A stretch of 64,000 nucleotides of DNA from Pukyongia sp963768085 (GTDB lineage Bacteria > Bacteroidota > Bacteroidia > Flavobacteriales > Flavobacteriaceae), in contig CAVYGO010000001.1 in the NCBI GenBank assembly GCA_963768085.1, forward strand, positions 186,001 through 250,000, given 5' to 3'. Positions 45,917 to 54,797 of the stretch are shown here, piece by piece (positions within the stretch are counted from its first letter, which is position 1; every line of letters begins with the position of its first letter). The position numbers and the translations under genes were made by a program. Below the pieces are notes generated by a model. The model saw nothing but the letters and a program-made list of their open reading frames with translations, searched no databases and was not told where the DNA came from.

Positions 45917-46527
45917 TGGCTTCAGAAAAAGATACGTACAAAACCATCGCAGCACCTATAGGGGAAACCTTATTCAAGGAAAAAGGGAGTAAATTCTATG
46001 GGTTTGCCTTCCCGGTTACTTCTGAAGAAGAGATTAAGCATCATTTGGAAAAACTGAAAAAAGAACATTACAATGCCAGACACTGGTGTTACGCCTGGCA
46101 GTTGGGTAAGGCCTATGAACGGTACCGGGTTAATGATGACGGGGAACCGTCTAATAGTGCCGGAGCCCCAATACACGGGCAGATCCAGGCATTTGACCTT
46201 ACCAATGTCCTGGTTGTTGTTATACGATATTTCGGAGGAACCAAATTGGGTGTAGGTGGCTTGATCCAAGCCTATAAGACGAGTGCAAAGCTGGCCCTAG
46301 GTGCTTCAAGGATTGTAACACGGACCATTGATGAAAATTTTATGGTCCAATGTACCTACTCAGAAATAAATACGGTAATGCGCATCATAAAGAATGAGCA
46401 GCTGAAAATCGTCGGTCAAATTATGGAAATAGACTGCAAGATTGAAATTTCTGTTCGAAAAAAAGACTCGGATCGCATCTTTAACACCTTCCAGAATCTT
46501 CAAAATATTCAGATTAAAAGGAGATAG
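45916..46527 (+). CDS. YigZ / IMPACT (UPF0029) family protein
   Basis: The ATG at 45916 overlaps the last base of the previous stop (TAATG). The 203-residue product has the IMPACT motif in RHWCYAWQLGKAYERYRVNDDGEPSNSAG (near residues 53-82), VRYFGGTKLGVGGLIQAYK near 100, and a C-terminal UPF0029 domain. Bacterial members have no firm function; the eukaryotic relative regulates the kinase GCN2. The ribD-EamA-YigZ run ends here against a convergent thioesterase with no gap. Confidence 0.92.
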   Translation: MASEKDTYKTIAAPIGETLFKEKGSKFYGFAFPVTSEEEIKHHLEKLKKEHYNARHWCYAWQLGKAYERYRVNDDGEPSNSAGAPIHGQIQAFDLTNVLVVVIRYFGGTKLGVGGLIQAYKTSAKLALGASRIVTRTIDENFMVQCTYSEINTVMRIIKNEQLKIVGQIMEIDCKIEISVRKKDSDRIFNTFQNLQNIQIKRR

Positions 46528-46927
46528 TTATTCCTGAAGCTTTTTTATGAGATAATCGGGCGCGCTTTTCAACTTATTTGTGTGCATGTCAACGAAAACC
46601 AAAGTCGTTGAGGCGGTCACCAAAAGCTCACCATCGGCATTATGAATTTCATAATCAAACTCAATTCGAACTGTAGGAAGTTTCTTTAAGGTGGTGGTAA
46701 CGAAAATTTCGTCATCATAATGTGCCGGAAGCTTGTAATCTATAACGAATTTAATAACAGGGAATTGCACGTTATTTTCTTCCATCCATTTATAGGAAAA
46801 GCCCAGTTCTCGTAGCCATTCGGTTCTTCCTTGTTCGAGATACTGAGCATAATTTCCATAGTAAACAATACCCATTTGATCGGTTTCTCCATAACGCACT
46901 CTTATATTTAGTAATATTTTTTTTCAC
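46528..46927 (-). CDS. Acyl-CoA thioesterase, 4-hydroxybenzoyl-CoA thioesterase (YbgC/FadM) type
   Basis: The hot-dog-fold enzyme hydrolyses acyl-CoA thioesters. The unbroken frame begins at GTG 46899 (RYGETDQMGIVYYGNY, holding the catalytic Asp region) and has 123 residues, too short at the N-terminus. Another frame begins at GTG 46927 and reads KKNITK; removing one base near 46906 joins it as KKNITKIRVRYGETDQMG, which fits the family. So a one-base insertion probably hides the true start. It ends convergently with the YigZ gene. Confidence 0.86.
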
Positions 46928-47134
46928 AAATAAAGTGTCTAAAAGGGGGATATTTTTTGTAAGTTTAGCTACGTAAAGGTATGCGAAAAAAAAAGTAAAA
47001 ATTCAATACCCAATCTATTTTTTTTTTCATTTTTTTGTTCACATATTTGCAATGTTAAGAAAATGTTAGGGATTACTCTTTTTTCTACATTTTTTTACGA
47101 CTAGATTAACAAACTAAAACTTCAGCAAGTAATT

Positions 47135-48563
47135 ATGAGTAAAACTGCGGAAACGGTTTGGAACAATTGTTTGTCCTTTATTGAAGATAATATTACTTCA
47201 CAAGCATACAAAACATGGTTCGAACCTATCAAGGCAGTTAAGCTTACAGACAATGCCCTTAGTATTCAGGTTCCCAGTAAGTTCTTTTACGAATGGCTTG
47301 AAGAACATTACGTAAAATTATTGAAGGTTGCTCTAACCAAGGAATTAGGGAGTACCGCAAAATTGGTGTACATCATTAAGATGGAAAATACCTACGGTAA
47401 CAAACAACCTTTCACAGAAAGGATACCAAGTACCAATAGAAGTCAGGTGCAATCGCAGGAAGTAGATGTACCGTTGAAGAACAAAAGTCCAGAACTTAAA
47501 GAATCCGTTTGTGATTCCTGGAATACGTAATGTAAAAATCGAATCCCAGTTGAATCCGAGATATAATTTTGATAATTTCCTGGAAGGTGAGTCCAACCGT
47601 TTAGCACGTTCCGCCGGTATGGCCGTTGCTAACAAACCAGGAGGAACATCTTTTAATCCATTATTGATCTTTGGTGGAGTAGGTTTAGGAAAAACGCATC
47701 TGGCTCATGCCATTGGCGTGGAAATCAAGGATAAATATCCGGAGAAGACCGTTCTGTATATCTCTGCAGAAAAGTTTACTCAACAATATATAGAGTCGGT
47801 TAAAAAGAATAACAGAAATGACTTTATTCATTTCTACCAGATCATCGATGTACTGATCGTAGATGATATCCAATTACTTTCCGGAAAAGCCGGAACACAA
47901 GATGTTTTCTTCCATATTTTCAATCACCTGCATCAAAACGGAAAACAGGTTATCCTAACCAGCGATAAGGCTCCGGTAGATATGATAGATATCGAGCAGC
48001 GGCTCCTTTCCCGATTTAAGTGGGGACTTTCTGCAGAATTAAATCATCCGGATTACGACACACGTGTTGCGATTATTAAAAATAAACTGTACCGGGATGG
48101 TGTGGAAATGCCGCAAGATATCGTAGAATTTCTGGCAAACAATATTAAAACCAACATTCGCGAACTGGAAGGCGCAATAATATCGCTTATCGCTCATTCT
48201 TCATTTAATAAGCGGGAAATCACTATCGACCTGGCGAAGAAGATTGTCGACAATTATGTGAAACATACTAAGCGTGAAGTTTCAATTGATTACATACAGA
48301 AAGTTGTAAGTGAATACTTCCAGATGGATGTAGACACTTTGCAATCGAAAACTCGCAAACGGCATATCGTACAGGCAAGACAGCTAGCTATGTTCTTTGC
48401 GAAGAAATTTACCAAAGCTTCATTGGCTTCCATTGGTTCTCAGATCGGACAGCGCGATCACGCTACAGTTTTACATGCTTGTAAGACGGTAGATAATTTA
48501 TCTAGTACGGATAAGCAGTTTCGAAAGTATGTTGAAGACCTTAATAAAAAATTAACCTTATAA
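47135..48563 (+). CDS. dnaA: Chromosomal replication initiator DnaA, one frame break
   Basis: DnaA is the ATP-dependent initiator of replication. Two frames cover it: 47135-47530 (domain I, AETVWNNCLSFIEDNI, and linker) and 47511-48563 (FNPLLIFGGVGLGKTHLAHAIG Walker A, LIVDDIQLLSGK Walker B, and the DNA-binding QIGQRDHATVLHACKTV). Removing one base near 47501 joins them as ELKNPFVIPGIRN, exactly the family's sequence, giving about 475 residues. As the gene is essential the break is almost certainly a sequence error. The AT-rich leader (46928-47134) shows poly-T runs but no DnaA box of the form TTATCCACA. Confidence 0.95.
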
Positions 48564-48568
48564 TCTTC

Positions 48569-48591
48569 ATCCCGCCCTTGCGGGATTTTTT
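48569..48591 (+). terminator. Intrinsic terminator of dnaA
   Basis: ATCCCGC (48569-48575) and GCGGGAT (48580-48586) form a 7-bp stem with a 4-nt loop, followed by TTTTTATT. It lies between dnaA and the phosphatase ATG. Confidence 0.88.
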
Positions 48592-48598
48592 ATTCAGA

Positions 48599-49051
48599 AT
48601 GAAAACAAAGGTGTTAATGGTATGTTTAGGCAATATTTGCCGCTCTCCTTTGGCAGAAGGAATATTGAGATCGAAAGTAGATACCACAAAGATAACCGTG
48701 GATTCAGCAGGTACGGGTGGCTGGCACGTCGGTGAACAGCCAGATCCAAGGAGTATTGAGGTGGCCAGAAAGAACGGCCTTGATATTACTTACCAACGTG
48801 GGAAAAAATTTTCTACCTACGATTTTGAAACCTATGATTATATCTTCGTCATGGACAATTCGAACTTTCAGGACGTCGTCAAAATGGCGAAGGACGACAG
48901 TGAGAAATCCAAGGTACAGCTCATCCTGGATGAGATCTTTCCTAATGAAAATGTGGATGTCCCCGACCCGTATTACGGCGGAACTTTCGGCTTCGAAAAC
49001 GTTTTTAATATGCTCGAAGAGGCATGTGAAAAAATCGCTGCACGTCTTTAA
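48599..49051 (+). CDS. Low molecular weight protein-tyrosine phosphatase
   Basis: The ATG at 48599 is taken; an upstream in-frame TTG at 48578 lies inside the dnaA terminator. The 150-residue enzyme has the catalytic CLGNICRSPLAEG loop (C-x5-R-S near residue 8), a DYIFVMD segment near 82 and the general-acid Asp in VPDPYYGG near 121. It removes phosphate from tyrosine-phosphorylated proteins, often in exopolysaccharide control; no such genes are adjacent here. Confidence 0.94.
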   Translation: MKTKVLMVCLGNICRSPLAEGILRSKVDTTKITVDSAGTGGWHVGEQPDPRSIEVARKNGLDITYQRGKKFSTYDFETYDYIFVMDNSNFQDVVKMAKDDSEKSKVQLILDEIFPNENVDVPDPYYGGTFGFENVFNMLEEACEKIAARL

Positions 49052-49105
49052 CTTTTTTATTCTTAGGTATTTCGTTACTTTAGTAGTACATCTAAAAAAC
49101 TAACT

Positions 49106-50506
49106 ATGAAAACTATTATCCCCTATCTGCTATGCCTGCTAATTTTTGGTTCGGCTACTTCTCAAATAATCGAAGTTGAACAATTCAACACCGGCTCCTC
49201 TTTTAATCAGCCAGTGGATCTACAAAATGCTGGTGACGACAGGTTATTTGTTGTTGAAAAAGCCGGGATTATCAAGATCTTAAATTCAGACGGAAGTATT
49301 AATGCAGGACCGTTCCTCGACATAAACAGCATTGTAATTAATCCTTCAGGTATAAATGATGAGCGTGGTCTCCTTGGCCTGGCTTTTCATCCCGATTATG
49401 CTACCAATGGTTTTTTCTATGTTAACTATATCACCAATGGTGGTAACACCCAGGTTTCCAGGTTTTCGGTAGATCCGGGAGATCCGGACATCGCACTTCC
49501 GGGTTCTGAATTTCCAATTATCGACTATATTCAGCCATTCCAAAATCATAATGGGGGAAGTCTTGCCTTTGGCCCTGATGGCTTCCTTTATATTGCTTCC
49601 GGAGATGGCGGAAGCGGCGGTGACCCGGGAAACAGAGCTCAGAATACCACCTTACTTTTGGGAAAACTGCTGCGAATAGATGTTGACAATCCCGGAGGTG
49701 GTAATAATTATGGAATACCCGGAGATAATCCATTTGCCGGAAGTGTTATCGATGCCGAGGAAATTTGGGCCTATGGTCTTCGCAATCCATGGAAATTCTC
49801 CTTCGACAGCATGACGGACGATCTTTGGATTGGTGATGTAGGACAAGGAGATGTGGAAGAAATAAACAAACAACTTTCAACTGCCTCAGGTCTTAACTAC
49901 GGTTGGAGATGTTATGAAGGGTCCGTACCTTTTAATACAACAGGTTGCCCGCCAGTGGGAACCCTTACTTTTCCTGAAGCAGAATATTCTTCCAGTTCAG
50001 GAAGTGGTAATTGCTCTGTTACGGGTGGATATGTATACAGAGGTAGTATGTGGCCGGGATTACAAGGTCTTTACTTCGCAGCTGACGTTTGCAGTGGCAG
50101 GTTATTCACGGTAGATCCGGCAGGTACTCTTACAGACCGTGGTGGGTTTGGTGGATCCTGGGTTTCCTTCGGAGAGAATAACGATAATGAACTTTTTGTT
50201 GTAGATATTTCGGGAAATATCTTTCGCATTATCGATGAAACTATAGCAGGCACTAACGACTTTGCTGCGACAGGATTCAGTATTACACCCAATCCTGCTA
50301 CTGAGATGGTTTCTCTTAATTTCGAATACGGTGCTATTCAATCGCTGCGAATTACGAACCTCGCGGGTTCTGTGATTTTTACCGAAGAGAATATTGACAA
50401 CCAACATTATGAACTAAATATCTCGCGACTTCAGAGTGGCTTGTACCTGGTTTCTATTCAAACCGATTCAGGAACCCAACTGGTTGAAAAACTGGTGATC
50501 CGATAA
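49106..50506 (+). CDS. Secreted PQQ-dependent sugar dehydrogenase-like protein with T9SS sorting domain
   Basis: The 466-residue protein has a signal peptide (LCLLIFGSATSQ), then a six-bladed propeller of the glucose/sorbosone dehydrogenase family (GLLGLAFHPDYATNGFFYVNY near residue 90, QNHNGGSLAFGPDGFLYIASGDGG near 147, AYGLRNPWKFSFD near 222). The last 80 residues are a type A sorting domain (FSITPNPATEMVSL ... GLYLVSIQTDSG). It should be exported through T9SS. Oxidation of sugars with PQQ is the family's usual activity; cofactor use here is unproven. Confidence 0.9.
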   Translation: MKTIIPYLLCLLIFGSATSQIIEVEQFNTGSSFNQPVDLQNAGDDRLFVVEKAGIIKILNSDGSINAGPFLDINSIVINPSGINDERGLLGLAFHPDYATNGFFYVNYITNGGNTQVSRFSVDPGDPDIALPGSEFPIIDYIQPFQNHNGGSLAFGPDGFLYIASGDGGSGGDPGNRAQNTTLLLGKLLRIDVDNPGGGNNYGIPGDNPFAGSVIDAEEIWAYGLRNPWKFSFDSMTDDLWIGDVGQGDVEEINKQLSTASGLNYGWRCYEGSVPFNTTGCPPVGTLTFPEAEYSSSSGSGNCSVTGGYVYRGSMWPGLQGLYFAADVCSGRLFTVDPAGTLTDRGGFGGSWVSFGENNDNELFVVDISGNIFRIIDETIAGTNDFAATGFSITPNPATEMVSLNFEYGAIQSLRITNLAGSVIFTEENIDNQHYELNISRLQSGLYLVSIQTDSGTQLVEKLVIR

Positions 50507-50508
50507 GT

Positions 50509-51222
50509 ATGGTTTCTGAAAAAGGAAATCTTTATCTAATTCCCTGTCCCCTGGGAGAGACACCTCCTCTTGAGGTTTTACCTTTATTGGTTAAAAAAGC
50601 CGTGGAGGAAATCGATTATTATATTGTGGAACAAGAAAAGAGTGCCCGTCGCTTTATAAAAACTATTGTCCCACGAAAGTCACAGCCCGATCTGCAATTC
50701 AGACTTATTAATAAGTATACAGATGAATCTGAAATTCCTGAAATGCTGGCACCTTGTCATCAGGGGCTGGATGTTGGTGTGATTAGTGATGCAGGATGTC
50801 CGGGAATTGCCGATCCGGGCGCTGCGGTGGTAGAAGAAGCGCATAGGCAGGGTATAAAGGTAGTTCCCCTGGTGGGTCCTTCCAGTATTTTATTGGCGAT
50901 GATGGCAAGTGGATTTAATGGTCAGAATTTTGCATTCAATGGATATCTACCCATCGATAAGCGTGAACGAAGAAAAGAAATTAAGCGACTGGAGCGACTT
51001 TCGGAGGAGTTCAACCAGTCTCAACTTTTTATTGAAACTCCGTATCGCAGCGATCAATTGCTAGAGAGCCTTATAAGTACGGTACAGCACCAGACCAGAA
51101 TATGTGTTGCCTGCGACATCACTTTGCCCACCGAATTCATCCTTACGCTAACAGCGGAAGAATGGAAATATAAAAAGGTGGACCTAAATAAAAGGCCCAC
51201 CTTGTTCATCATCCAAAAATAA
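50509..51222 (+). CDS. Tetrapyrrole-methylase-fold SAM methyltransferase (RsmI-like)
   Basis: The 237-residue protein begins NLYLIPCPLGE and has the family motifs GVISDAGCPGIADPGAAVV near residue 90 and VPLVGPSSILLAMMASGF near 122. It resembles RsmI, which 2'-O-methylates C1402 of 16S rRNA. The flavobacterial branch is shorter than E. coli RsmI (about 286 residues), so the exact target is less sure. Its 3' end contains an inverted repeat that can serve the opposing gene. Confidence 0.84.
   Translation: MVSEKGNLYLIPCPLGETPPLEVLPLLVKKAVEEIDYYIVEQEKSARRFIKTIVPRKSQPDLQFRLINKYTDESEIPEMLAPCHQGLDVGVISDAGCPGIADPGAAVVEEAHRQGIKVVPLVGPSSILLAMMASGFNGQNFAFNGYLPIDKRERRKEIKRLERLSEEFNQSQLFIETPYRSDQLLESLISTVQHQTRICVACDITLPTEFILTLTAEEWKYKKVDLNKRPTLFIIQK
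51172..51203 (-). terminator. Intrinsic terminator for the lysozyme-like gene, inside the RsmI-like gene
   Basis: On the minus strand AAGGTGG pairs with CCACCTT (plus-strand arms 51197-51203 and 51175-51181, with further GCCT/AGG pairing), followed by TTTTTATATT. The element lies within the last codons of the convergent gene. Confidence 0.65.
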
Positions 51223-51227
51223 CTTAC

Positions 51228-51875
51228 TTATAAAACTTTAGCTTGCTTGTCGGCTTCTACCCAGGAGGTATCGTAGCCTGAAAATTTCTTTAAATAATAA
51301 CGAATTGATGTTCCGAAGGCATCACTAAACCCGATCTCTCCGCCACTGCGAAGATATTTTTTAACGTTACCGGCTCCAGCAAGGTGAGCTGCAGCAAGAA
51401 TTCCTGATTCTGTTACCTTCACACCATCGATATAACGCCCCACATAACGGTCGATATCTCTTCGCAGAATCCATTTGTTTCGCGAGGTATATGCGGTAAA
51501 GGCCTGTTCCTGAAGTTTGGTGTCGTTCAGGAAACGATCCGGATTATAGATCCCGATCATGTTTAGAGTTCCTTTTCCAAACTGGTACTTACCCATATAC
51601 CCGTATTCATTGATGATTTTGTAATTATTACGAGACTCTTTGAATCCGAGAGCCTCTTTAAAACCAACATATGTTTTACCAAGGAATAGTTTATGATTTA
51701 ACTCAATTTCCTTGTTGTCGAAATTTGCCTCCGCCTTGGTAGGAACTGTAAAGAACAGCTCCAGACCATCGGTATTGAAATATGAAACCTTTTTCTTGTT
51801 CTTAAAAGAAAACATGGTCAATACTCCAACGGCAACGGTTACTAATAAACTAATTCGCAATAACTTACGTCTCAT
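51228..51875 (-). CDS. Lysozyme/transglycosylase-like protein
   Basis: The 215-residue protein has an N-terminal signal anchor (LLRISLLVTVAVGVLTMFSF). Its core, from residue 70, is like a lysozyme-fold hydrolase: GFKESRNNYKIINEYGYMGKYQFGKGTLNMIG with a candidate catalytic Glu in FKES, then AAAHLAGAGNVKKYL near 165 and FGTSIRYYLKKF near 192. This suggests cell-wall cleavage in the periplasm. No LysM or SLT domain is recognisable beyond that. A TAnnTTTG box lies 49 nt upstream. Confidence 0.7.
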   Translation of the reverse strand: MRRKLLRISLLVTVAVGVLTMFSFKNKKKVSYFNTDGLELFFTVPTKAEANFDNKEIELNHKLFLGKTYVGFKEALGFKESRNNYKIINEYGYMGKYQFGKGTLNMIGIYNPDRFLNDTKLQEQAFTAYTSRNKWILRRDIDRYVGRYIDGVKVTESGILAAAHLAGAGNVKKYLRSGGEIGFSDAFGTSIRYYLKKFSGYDTSWVEADKQAKVL

Positions 51876-52329
51876 TTTTTATACCATTCGATACGTAATT
51901 TCTTACATATCTAATTTCAGTGTGCAAATATACGACCGAAACCAAGATTTTTATATGACGGATGTTAATGTTTGTTAAGGTTATTTTTTGTGGGAATATT
52001 CAACTAGACAGCGTTTTTTAATATTAATCGTAAAATTAGCATGGAAAAGACTGGGAAACTGATAATTCGTTCAAAAACAATGAACTATCTTATGAACAAC
52101 GTAAATGTGTTAAAGTTAAATTTTAACGAATTTTTTGGTCAAATTTTGGTTTTCTGAAGAAATTTGAACGGAAATTAAACCCGAAATCGAGATAAACATC
52201 AATTCTTAAACAATTAGCACTAAAAATCATAACAATCTGTAATTCAGTATTATAAATAAAAATTCCGGACAATATCATTCACTACTCGTTCCCTGGAGAA
52301 TTTTATAAACGCGTGTTCAGGGATAAAAT
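51876..52329. other. Intergenic region, 454 bp
   Basis: AT-rich spacer between two minus-strand genes. It holds the promoter box listed at 51925. A 38-codon open frame (52041-52157, +) starts MEKTGKLII and ends GQILVF; it has no recognisable motif and may be chance. The last ~60 bp before the mltG stop show no hairpin with a T tract. Confidence 0.55.
51925..51932 (-). promoter_or_regulatory. TAnnTTTG box upstream of the lysozyme-like gene
   Basis: Minus-strand TATATTTG, 49 nt before the ATG at 51875. No TTG at 17-23 bp is visible. Confidence 0.45.
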
Positions 52330-53379
52330 TTAACGATTAACCCCCTGACCATCAATCCATCGCACGTACTCCGCACGATTTCTATTATGTTGGGACAGGG
52401 TTTTGGCAAATTTGTGATAGCCTGGATTGGAGATATCCGCCACCATAAAAATATAATCATGATCTTCATGATTGAGAACTGCCTTGATGGATGACATATC
52501 CGGCATGGAAATCGGACCGGGAGGAACGCCGGTATTTTTATAGGTATTGTAAGGAGAATCTAGTTTTAGATCACGATATAATACTCTTTTAATCACCTGC
52601 TCGAAATCATTTTCCGCTTTCTTCTTTGCATAGATCACTGTTGGATCGGCCTGAAGTAACATACCGCGTTTAATCCTGTTCACATATAATCCCGCAACCC
52701 GGGGCCGCTCATCTACCTTAGCCGTTTCTTTCTGAACGATCGCCGCCAGTGAAATAACTTCTTCAGGGCTCAGACCAATAGCTTTCGCTTTGGAAGTCCT
52801 GGATTCATTCCAGAAACGATCGTATTCAGACTTCATGCGTTTGCAAAAATCGGAAGCAGAAGTATTCCAGTACAGCTCGTAGGTATTGGGTAAATATATT
52901 GCCAGGGCCGATTCGGGTGTTTGTCCTATTTCAGCGAGAAATTCCCGGTCCCTCATGGCATTGAGGAGAGAGACACTATCTGTTTCAATTTGACTGGCTA
53001 TGGCTCCGGCCAGGTTCTCAAGTCGTTCCTGGTTGTTGAATTTTACTTTTACGGGGGTGTTATTAATACGGATGGTGTTTATAATATCATTATTGTTCAT
53101 TCCCTGGCGGATCACGTAATGCCCGGGTTTGATATTTCCCGGATATCCTTTCCTATTTGCCACAGCCTCGAAGGAAACCGCATCTTTCAGGAGCGGTCGT
53201 AATTCATCCATTACATCCGAAAAGTTTGCATCTGTTCGAATATAGACATGCGCCTCATCATTTGTAAAAGCCGTATTCGGAGATAATACTGCGCTATACA
53301 CGAACCAGGCAAAAATTGCCATAGCAACTATACCTATAAGTAATACAGACCAGATTAGGCGTTTAAGATTCTTTGTCAT
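52330..53379 (-). CDS. mltG: Endolytic transglycosylase MltG
   Basis: MltG cuts nascent peptidoglycan strands and so sets glycan length. The 349-residue product has one N-terminal membrane helix (LIWSVLLIGIVAMAIFAWFVY) and a YceG domain, with the catalytic Glu in LAAIVQKETAKVDERPRVAG near residue 218 and LQADPTVIYA near 243. The late DLKLDSPYNTYKNTGVPPGPIS motif is typical. It overlaps the upstream GNAT gene by 17 bp and shares the dapF operon. Confidence 0.95.
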   Translation of the reverse strand: MTKNLKRLIWSVLLIGIVAMAIFAWFVYSAVLSPNTAFTNDEAHVYIRTDANFSDVMDELRPLLKDAVSFEAVANRKGYPGNIKPGHYVIRQGMNNNDIINTIRINNTPVKVKFNNQERLENLAGAIASQIETDSVSLLNAMRDREFLAEIGQTPESALAIYLPNTYELYWNTSASDFCKRMKSEYDRFWNESRTSKAKAIGLSPEEVISLAAIVQKETAKVDERPRVAGLYVNRIKRGMLLQADPTVIYAKKKAENDFEQVIKRVLYRDLKLDSPYNTYKNTGVPPGPISMPDMSSIKAVLNHEDHDYIFMVADISNPGYHKFAKTLSQHNRNRAEYVRWIDGQGVNR

Positions 53380-53905
53380 AAATTAATTGATAGAGGAGTT
53401 CGTTTTTAAATCCATTTTCAGAAATGATCCAATCCTTTTTAGAACCAACCCGTTCATAGCCGAGTTTTTCGAACAACGTAATACTAACGTCATTATCTTC
53501 TGAAATATTGGCATATAGCTGATGTACTTGCAAGTGCGTAAAGGAATATTCAGCCACCATTCTAAGTGCTTCCGAAGCATATCCCTTATTACGGTCGGCC
53601 GAATTAAAAATTACAATCCCTACACCTACGCGTCGATGCCGTGGTTCGAAATCAAACAGATCGACAAATCCAACTGGGTTCTTGTCTTCAGAAGTACAGA
53701 TAACAAGACGTAGCTGTTTTACTTCATAGATATCCCGATGGGCATTTTCCAGGTATTGCTTAAGTACGAACTTGGAATAAGGCGTACTGGTATTGCTCAC
53801 CTCCCATACCGATTCATCGTTTTCCAATTGATAGAGAAAATCCAGATCGGTGCGCTCAAGCGCCCGAAGCGTAATTATATTTCCACGAAGTGTACTCATT
53901 TCCAA
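53363..53905 (-). CDS. GNAT family N-acetyltransferase (RimJ/RimL-like)
   Basis: The 180-residue protein has LRALERTDLDFLYQLENDE at the N-terminus, GFVDLFDFEPRHRRVGVGIVIF, the acetyl-CoA loop NKGYASEALRMVAEY near residue 113, and SITLFEKLGYERVG. This pattern fits acetyltransferases of the RimJ/RimL type that act on protein N-termini or small molecules. It lies between dapF (10 bp overlap) and mltG (17 bp overlap), so the three are co-translated. Confidence 0.88.
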   Translation of the reverse strand: MEMSTLRGNIITLRALERTDLDFLYQLENDESVWEVSNTSTPYSKFVLKQYLENAHRDIYEVKQLRLVICTSEDKNPVGFVDLFDFEPRHRRVGVGIVIFNSADRNKGYASEALRMVAEYSFTHLQVHQLYANISEDNDVSITLFEKLGYERVGSKKDWIISENGFKNELLYQLIYDKES

Positions 53906-54669
53906 ACGCCTTTATAAACCTGTACCGCAGGCCCAATTAAGTAAATATCAGTATAGCCGTTGTCTGTTTTTGTAAATCGCACCTTTAATTCTCCTCCAGG
54001 GGTTTTTAAAATTACTTCTTCTGAAGTGGTATTTCCGGTTTCGAACATCGCAATGGCCACAGCCGTTACCCCTGTGCCACACGAAAGTGTCTCATCTTCC
54101 ACGCCTCTTTCATACGTCCGAACCGAAAAACCCGACGGGCCTTCTTGCTCCACAAAATTTACATTAGCTCCGGATTCACCATACATTTCCATTCTGATAT
54201 TTCTGCCATTTTGAAATACATCGTAATCTGACAAATCGTCAACCAGGATCACATGATGTGGCGAACCAGTGTTCAGAAACGCGAAATCGTCTTTCAAATC
54301 TACATGGTGAACATCATTCATCCGTAACGAAATTATTGCATCCTCAATGGACGACTCATGCATACCGTCTATGGCTTCAAAAACTGCCTGATCTTCAATA
54401 ATTCCCAGGTAATTTGCGAAATGAGTGATACATCGTCCGCCATTCCCGCACATTGAACTTAAATTGCCGTCCGAATTGTAATAGACCATATTGAAATCGT
54501 CTGAAAGATGATTTTCTAAAAGTATCAAACCGTCAGCACCAATACCAAATTTTCTGTCACACATCCGGGCGATCAGTTTGGTATTATTTTTGGGGAATTT
54601 TTGAAGTCGATTATCGACTATGATAAAGTCATTACCGGTTCCCTGGTATTTATAGAATTCGATTGCCAT
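53896..54669 (-). CDS. dapF: Diaminopimelate epimerase
   Basis: DapF converts LL- to meso-diaminopimelate for lysine and peptidoglycan. The 257-residue enzyme has both catalytic cysteines, in SSMCGNGGRC (near residue 72) and LSCGTGVTA (near 197), and the N-terminal KYQGTGNDFIIVD. It heads an operon with a GNAT protein and mltG, linking precursor synthesis to glycan cutting. A TAnnTTTG box ends 5 nt before its ATG. Confidence 0.96.
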   Translation of the reverse strand: MAIEFYKYQGTGNDFIIVDNRLQKFPKNNTKLIARMCDRKFGIGADGLILLENHLSDDFNMVYYNSDGNLSSMCGNGGRCITHFANYLGIIEDQAVFEAIDGMHESSIEDAIISLRMNDVHHVDLKDDFAFLNTGSPHHVILVDDLSDYDVFQNGRNIRMEMYGESGANVNFVEQEGPSGFSVRTYERGVEDETLSCGTGVTAVAIAMFETGNTTSEEVILKTPGGELKVRFTKTDNGYTDIYLIGPAVQVYKGVWK

Positions 54670-54674
54670 TGAGG

Positions 54675-54682
54675 CAAAGGTA
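54675..54682 (-). promoter_or_regulatory. TAnnTTTG box of the dapF-GNAT-mltG operon
   Basis: Minus-strand TACCTTTG ends 5 nt before the ATG at 54669. No -33 TTG at the right distance is clear. The spacing implies a leaderless mRNA. Confidence 0.55.
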
Positions 54683-54797
54683 TAAAAAGCGAATTCTATA
54701 TACGGAGATAGACCGGTGTTAAATGCACGTTAAAACTGAAATATTGAAAGAATATATTCGTCTTATAAGTGTTAACCTATAGTATAAATATGCGCAT

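Noticed and set aside
47490..47530. Programmed +1 frameshift in dnaA
   Set aside because: No slippery sequence or stimulator typical of programmed shifts, and the same +1 change appears in unrelated genes with varied contexts, so error is simpler.
52041..52157. 38-codon open frame in the spacer before mltG
   Set aside because: No motif, no promoter box at a good distance; may be chance in AT-rich DNA.
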